Shown here: positions 58,761 to 64,000 of the stretch, in pieces
Numbering within the stretch: position 1 is the stretch's first letter
Layout of the letters: every line of letters starts with the position of its first letter
NCBI RefSeq assembly: GCF_000004075.3
Contig: NC_026658.2
Location: 13,814,075-13,878,074, forward strand
From: Cucumis sativus
Lineage: Eukaryota; Streptophyta; Magnoliopsida; Cucurbitales; Cucurbitaceae
Reading direction: 5' to 3'
DNA: 64,000 nucleotides
Notes under the pieces: generated by a model
What the model was told of the DNA's origin: nothing
Database searches by the model: none
The model's input: the letters and a program-made list of their open reading frames with translations, nothing else
Made by a program: the position numbers and the translations under genes

Positions 58761-61443
58761 AAATATCAACCACTAATTCACAAGACTTCAACTTTAGTTT
58801 TTTCTAATTAAATTCATGATATAACTAATATTTTTCCTTTATTTTAGGATAATTTTTTAATTTCTATATATATATATCACTTTCCTCAAAATTTGTTGCA
58901 ATTTAATTGTACGGACATCATAAATTTAAGAAGTTCAATCAATCTAACTTACGAGTTGAGTTGAACCAACTCCAAGTTTTAAAAGATAAGCCATTCACTT
59001 ATCATATATAATTGTATTTACATGTATTTATAATTTTCATATTTTTTTAATAGTTTATTCCTCATCCACTTTTAAAGGAGAACAATATTTTAAAAAAAGA
59101 GCAAAATAAATTAAAATATCTAGAAGCTATAACAAAATTTTGGATTCTAATGATGACATATTAATGACTATCAGGATATAATTTGCTATATATTGTAAAT
59201 GTTTGGTAAAATTTGCTATTTTAAAAATTTCTTCATTCTTAAAAGTATTTTTTTAATAGTTTAGAAATAATTTTTTTATTGAGTTATTAACCATAATTTA
59301 TTATATTAAAATCATTAAATTATTTTTTAAATAAATAACTTTATCCAAAACTCATATATTTTAGGATAATTTTTTTAAAGAGTAGATTTTACAAAATATT
59401 TGTAACCTATAGTACATTTTATCACTATAGCATATCATAGTATCAAGCGATAGAATTTAAAATTTGGCTATAATTTATAAATATTTTAATTTATTTTACT
59501 ATTTTTAAAAATATTTTTATATTTTATGGTTGAGTTAATTAATTTTTTAATATGAGTTATTTGGATGGATTAAATCTACAACTCTAAGATGTGCTTCTTC
59601 AAGTTTATTCCAACCCACAAATCCCCTAACTTTTAGTGTATTCTTTCTATCGATAAAAACAACGTGTATCTACGCAATATTCAATCTTCTATCTACGTCT
59701 ATATTTTTGTCAGCAAAAATGAATACGTATCCACCCAACGAAATTATATCTTTACCTACATTTTTTCTTTTGTCGTTAGAAAAATAACTTTCGCTTGGAG
59801 TGATAAGACATTTTATGTGTGGTGTGAAATGACTGACACTTCTAGGCTACATAATTTCTTTTTCCAAAAGAAAATTGGACCCCAAACAAATAAGTAGTAA
59901 CTTATTTTATGATTAGTCCAAATTTTGTCCATTCACCAACTAACTTTTAATTATATATAGATAGATAGAAGTTTGACTAAATAAACAATTGAAATACTAG
60001 GTAAAAAATTCATAAAATTTAACAAAAATAAATTGTGGCTAATCAAGGTCATTTTTCTCTAGATAACATGTTATCAAATCGATATATATACAAGTCGTGA
60101 TTAATTGAGCTTTAGGATATAGTTTTTTTGGCTCGTTCCACCATTTCTTAAACGATATAGTTATATTTGAACCTTCATGAAGTTAGATTATGTTCGTTAC
60201 CCAAAAATAACATTATAATTTATAACCTAGCTAATGTTAGGTATTTCCATATTTTCTCCTAATACACTTAATTAAAATAAAAGTTCTCAAACCAAAATTT
60301 CAAATGGACAATCATTTTATATATTTCCCTTGAACCTCATCATAGTATTTTTCATAGATGTAATTTGGAATTCAAATAATAAAAACAAAAGATTGTTTGT
60401 GGAACACATTCACACAAACTTTCGATTCTTACTGGCATCATTATCGTTATAAATAGCATCCAACATACGTGTTATTTGCTATGCTTAATTTAGCTTGCTA
60501 TTCTAATCAACCTAGGAAGAAACATGGTGAATGTTAATTTAAGTTCTTCCTAGTTAACATTCATCTTAGCATAATTCAAATTCTCAATACTTTTTTGCTT
60601 AACTTGATCATTACCCCACTTTCATCTAATTAAATTGACTAATTGATTAGTTAGAACTCTCACTTCCTCTTTCAAGTGAGTTGACTAAGCTTAAATAAAA
60701 TAGAAAATAATTCAATGAATCTATAATCAAGTTATAGTTGAAGAAATACCTCAAAAGATTAAGTTAGACCATAACATAATTGTATTGATCCGTTTGAATT
60801 TGTATCTTCAATGAACTCTCTTTTAACTTAACCCATTAACCCACAAAAAATTGTTTGGTTGGATGCTTTTTTCTTTCTTTCTATAATTGTAAATATTTTG
60901 AGATATCTATAAAATATTTTGTTAAAAGAATCAATATTTATATACGTATTTATTCAAATAGTAATTCAAATCCTATCCACCTATTATGAAACAATGTTAG
61001 TAAGTCAAGATGTTAATACGACAACGATAATAATGACAAAATTATGATGGTTGGATTATTATTTTAATAATAGAAATAATAATAATTAAAACAACGACGA
61101 AGATAAATAATATCAATGAAATGTTTTATGGCGTCGACTTCGTAGTCAACTCAAAAAAATTATTTTTCTAAGAAATATAATTTATGTACTTTTGTATTTT
61201 CTCTGTTTTCAGACTATTTATATGTATAACTTTTATAATTTATGTACAATAGATTTCTCAATAATGACATCTTCCTGATTGTTGTACTAATACAAAATTG
61301 TAGAGTGTTCGGAAACATGTCAACTTCATACATATTTTTAAAGTTGTAGATAAAGACAATAAACTTTTCTTTAATACTTTCCAGGAGGATTCATACTATT
61401 ATAGAAAATGATTTTTTGTTTTAACTTCTACTTTCAATCGATC
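58761..61443. other. LOX3 upstream region, no other gene
   Basis: AT-rich. It holds two family-1 MITE-like copies (59088-59230, 59385-59515). No coding frame with protein-like composition was seen. Confidence 0.5.
59088..59230. mobile_element. MITE-like element, family 1
   Basis: AGCAAAATAAATTAAAATAT then GAAGCTATAACAAAATTTTG on the left; ATATTGTAAATGTTTGGTAA then AATTTGCTATTTTAAAAAT on the right. A second short copy lies at 59385-59515. Confidence 0.55.
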
Positions 61444-61454
61444 TATATATAAAT
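61444..61454 (+). promoter_or_regulatory. TATA box of LOX copy 3
   Basis: TATATATAAAT 65 bp before the ATG at 61519. It is followed by TTAAACACC..TCACACAAGAAA, the same leader seen in LOX1 and LOX2 (TTAAACACCATCACACAAGA). Confidence 0.7.
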
Positions 61455-61518
61455 GTGGTGGGAATTGTTTGTAATTAAACACCCTTGTCACACAAGAAAT
61501 TATAATCCAAGTTTCAAA

Positions 61519-64000
61519 ATGGGGGTTAGAAAAATTGTAAGTGTTGATGTGATACCCAAGATCAACGAAAAGTTTCCTTCCGATGATACCCTCTTTCTTA
61601 AGTTTGCTAGCTCCGATTTGGATAGCGGTAAGCATGTTTATGATGATGATGATGAGTATTATTGTTTATTTTTACTTTTGTAACATTCATAGGTGAATAT
61701 GTAAAATAATGGATTTTTTGAATAATGTTTTGGCTGTTGAATTAATATACACACAGATGGGCAAGAAAAGGCATTGATCGAAGGTGTGGCAAAAATACAT
61801 AAGAAATCAGATCAGAAGTACAATTACGCTGCCAAAATTGAAGTTCCAGAAGGTTTTGGAGAGATTGGAGCTGTGATTGTCGAACTGAAAGAAAAATCTA
61901 CTGAGAGATTTATCGATACTATTTTTGTTACGAATCTGGGCGGATCGACGATCGTGCAAGGAGAGACCGATGGCCTTCCTGGACTGATTAGGCGTATATA
62001 TACATACTTAGTTGTTCTGTTTTCTATCATAAGACTTGTTTTTGATTCAGTGATTAGGTGCACAAAATTGTGGTTTCGTGCCCCCCCACAGCAGGCTTCA
62101 ACGACAGTCGGAGGTGCTTTTTTCTGCATTTAGATTGATAGTATTTTTAGTTTTTGAAAAGAAGAACTTAACTCAATTCACATCTATACGTTGTTTATGA
62201 AGTTAATGGTTCGTGTTCCAACCGGAAGTGCTTTTAAATGTTATATTTATATGAATGATGGATATAATTAAAGTAGATCCTAATTTAATTTATTTAAAAG
62301 TATTATATTTATAAGAATGATATATCACATTACAAATTTAGATTCTAAATTTCTAAAATTGTGTCTAATACATTTAATTTTGAAACATATTCTAAATTTC
62401 TGTTTTGTTTCTTAAATTTTTTGTTCATGAAGGTTTGGGTTCGCCACTGCATGCAAACTGCTCAACATCTCAAAACTCAGTTACGTTCAGCTGCAATTCA
62501 TGGGTTCAACCCAAAAATCTTATTCCTGACCAACGCAGGATCTTCTTTTCCACTAAGGTTGTTGGTTCATATAATTGTTGATAATGATGAAATGATCGAT
62601 TCAAATTAATATTATTGTCCTACTAACAATTGAATATGATCGGCGACAGTCCTGTTTGCCGGGAGAAACACCAGCCGGATTGTTGAAACTGAGAAAAGAA
62701 GACCTTGCAAATCTAAGAGGTGAAATGAAAGATGGAACAACAGATAAGAATGAGCGTAAGCCATTTGAAAGAATTTATGATTACGATGTCTACAATGATC
62801 TCGGAGATCCTGACACAGACACAAAATGGTCAAGGCCTGTTCTTGGTGGTTCGGATGAGTATCCTTACCCTCGACGTTGCAGAACCGGTCGTCCTCCTGC
62901 TGTGTTGGGTATATTTATTTCCTAACCATCTTATTTCAAACATTTTTTATAGTTCATATAAAGATTCTTAACATAATCGATCGGTTCTTAACACACGACA
63001 CATCACTAGCTTGATAAATTATAGTTGAACAATTTAATGAATTACAAAACGATGGATACCTTCTTATGTAATCTATTAGTTAGTTGTGTCATCCTAGTTT
63101 ATCATGTGACAAATTCCTCCTTCAACAGTAACATTAACATCCAAGATCTACCAAAACCTTACTCACATACAATTTATTGTGCGAAAATGATGTTTAAGAA
63201 AGTGGCCAAATTTCTTAATTAAAAAAAAGATAAAAAAAGAAAGAATCAACTCAAGTTGCCAAAATTGATCACCACACATTATGACGTTACGTTGTTAATT
63301 CTTTAATCATGTTTATTTTAAAATGCAGGGAATCTAAAAATGAAAGTAAAGTTTTTGTTTGATTTGACTTTTAATTAGTTTTAAGTTTTTTGTAAATCAA
63401 TTCTACAAAAAGAAAGTTTGTTGTTATAAATAGTCAGAAAATAAGCAAAATGTAAAAATCTTTTTTAAAAAAAGACACATAACACATTATAATTAATTGA
63501 GTTACTTTTGATACAATTGTTTAGATCCAAGTTCAGAACGAAGAGTTGAGGGAAGCTTTTATGTTCCAAGAGACGAAGCATTCTCAGAGGTGAAAGAGAA
63601 AATGTTCCCAATGAACGCAGGAAAGAAAGATAAGTTGGGAAACAACCCTTTTCCCAACTTCACTGAAGTTGATTTAATGTTCAGAGATGGCATTGAAATC
63701 CCTCCCTCTTCTCACGACATTCTTAAATTTAATATAATCGCCACACTTAATTCATCAAATGATCAACCCGCCCCACCTTCTGTTGATCAGTCAAATATCA
63801 TTCAACCGGACAGCACCAAACTTAGATTCCCTCCACCTGAGAGTCTCAAGAGTGAGTATAAATATTTTTGTATTAAAAAGTTCTTATTTTACATCAAGTA
63901 TCATTGATGTTAATTTGATTAGACTTCAATTTCCAGGAGACAAGTTTCTTTGGCTTAGTGATGGTGAATTTGCAAGACAAACACTTGCTGGTCTCAACCC
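61519..64000 (+). CDS. lipoxygenase, copy 3, cut by the window end; exon 2 interrupted
   Basis: Exons seen: 1 at 61519-61627 ([20 protein letters not shown]), 2 from 61757 to 62557 with an insertion, 3 at 62650-62908, 4 at 63525-63851, 5 from 63937 running off the window. Exon borders match LOX1/LOX2. Exon 4 is 6 nt longer. Relative to LOX2, about 526 bp (61936-62461) is inserted in exon 2 between TIFVTN and [17 protein letters not shown], inside the PLAT domain. Unspliced, the frame hits a stop at about 62131. Two in-frame rescue splices are possible: donor at 61994 or at 62114, joined to the acceptor AG at 62431-62432, adding new residues. So it is either a gene with a new intron or a pseudogene. 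All other visible exons are intact. Catalytic residues lie beyond the window. Confidence 0.8.
61936..62461. mobile_element. ~526-bp insertion in LOX3 exon 2, origin unknown
   Basis: Absent from LOX1 and LOX2. Flanked by similar words (AATCTG on the left, AAACTGC on the right), which may be a worn target-site duplication. No terminal inverted repeat or coding part was recognised. Confidence 0.55.

Noticed and set aside
61824..62129. 101-aa minus-strand frame in LOX3 exon 2
   Set aside because: Antisense to the PLAT exon; no homology recognised.

Overview
The window reads as nuclear DNA of a flowering plant. It has AT-rich intergenic DNA, many GT-AG introns, plant-type gene families (FTIP/MCTP, topoisomerase VI subunit B, cytosolic lipoxygenases) and plant transposon debris. 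A tandem lipoxygenase array with recently copied members fits a cucurbit, but that family assignment is inference, not proof.

Layout. 0.4-8.3 kb (minus): one seven-exon gene for a very large (2,318 aa by my splicing) NRPS-like fusion protein. Its modules are FAD/NAD(P)-binding amine-oxidase-like domain, fatty-acyl-AMP-ligase-like adenylation domain, phosphopantetheine carrier, membrane helices, left-handed beta-helix, catalase-like domain, membrane helices and a second beta-helix. 10.8-13.1 kb (minus): an intronless-CDS FTIP/MCTP C2-domain protein with an intron in its 5' leader. 16.4-20.8 kb (minus): a 12-exon Gfo/Idh/MocA-type NAD(P) oxidoreductase. 21.8-28.6 kb (minus): a 19-exon DNA topoisomerase VI subunit B gene, with a U2 snRNA-derived fragment and a tRNA-related SINE candidate in its introns.

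From 29 kb on the character changes: simple repeats, MITEs, copia debris, a CACTA-like element and a tandem plus-strand array of three lipoxygenase genes (36.3-40.6, 52.2-56.3 and 61.5 kb to the window edge). The first two are near-identical eight-exon genes encoding 831 and 830 aa. The third is more diverged, cut by the window end, and carries about 526 bp inserted in exon 2. The upstream flanks of LOX copies 1 and 2 are also duplicated, with later insertions and at least one inverted segment, so the array grew by segmental duplication.

How the genes relate. Most are unrelated housekeeping or signalling genes. The large acyl-activating fusion and the lipoxygenases are both plausibly fatty-acid related, but they are about 28 kb apart with unrelated genes between, so a functional link is speculative. 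The strongest candidate for an under-described system is the large fusion protein, especially its internal catalase-like module with recognisable distal-His and proximal Arg-x3-Tyr positions.
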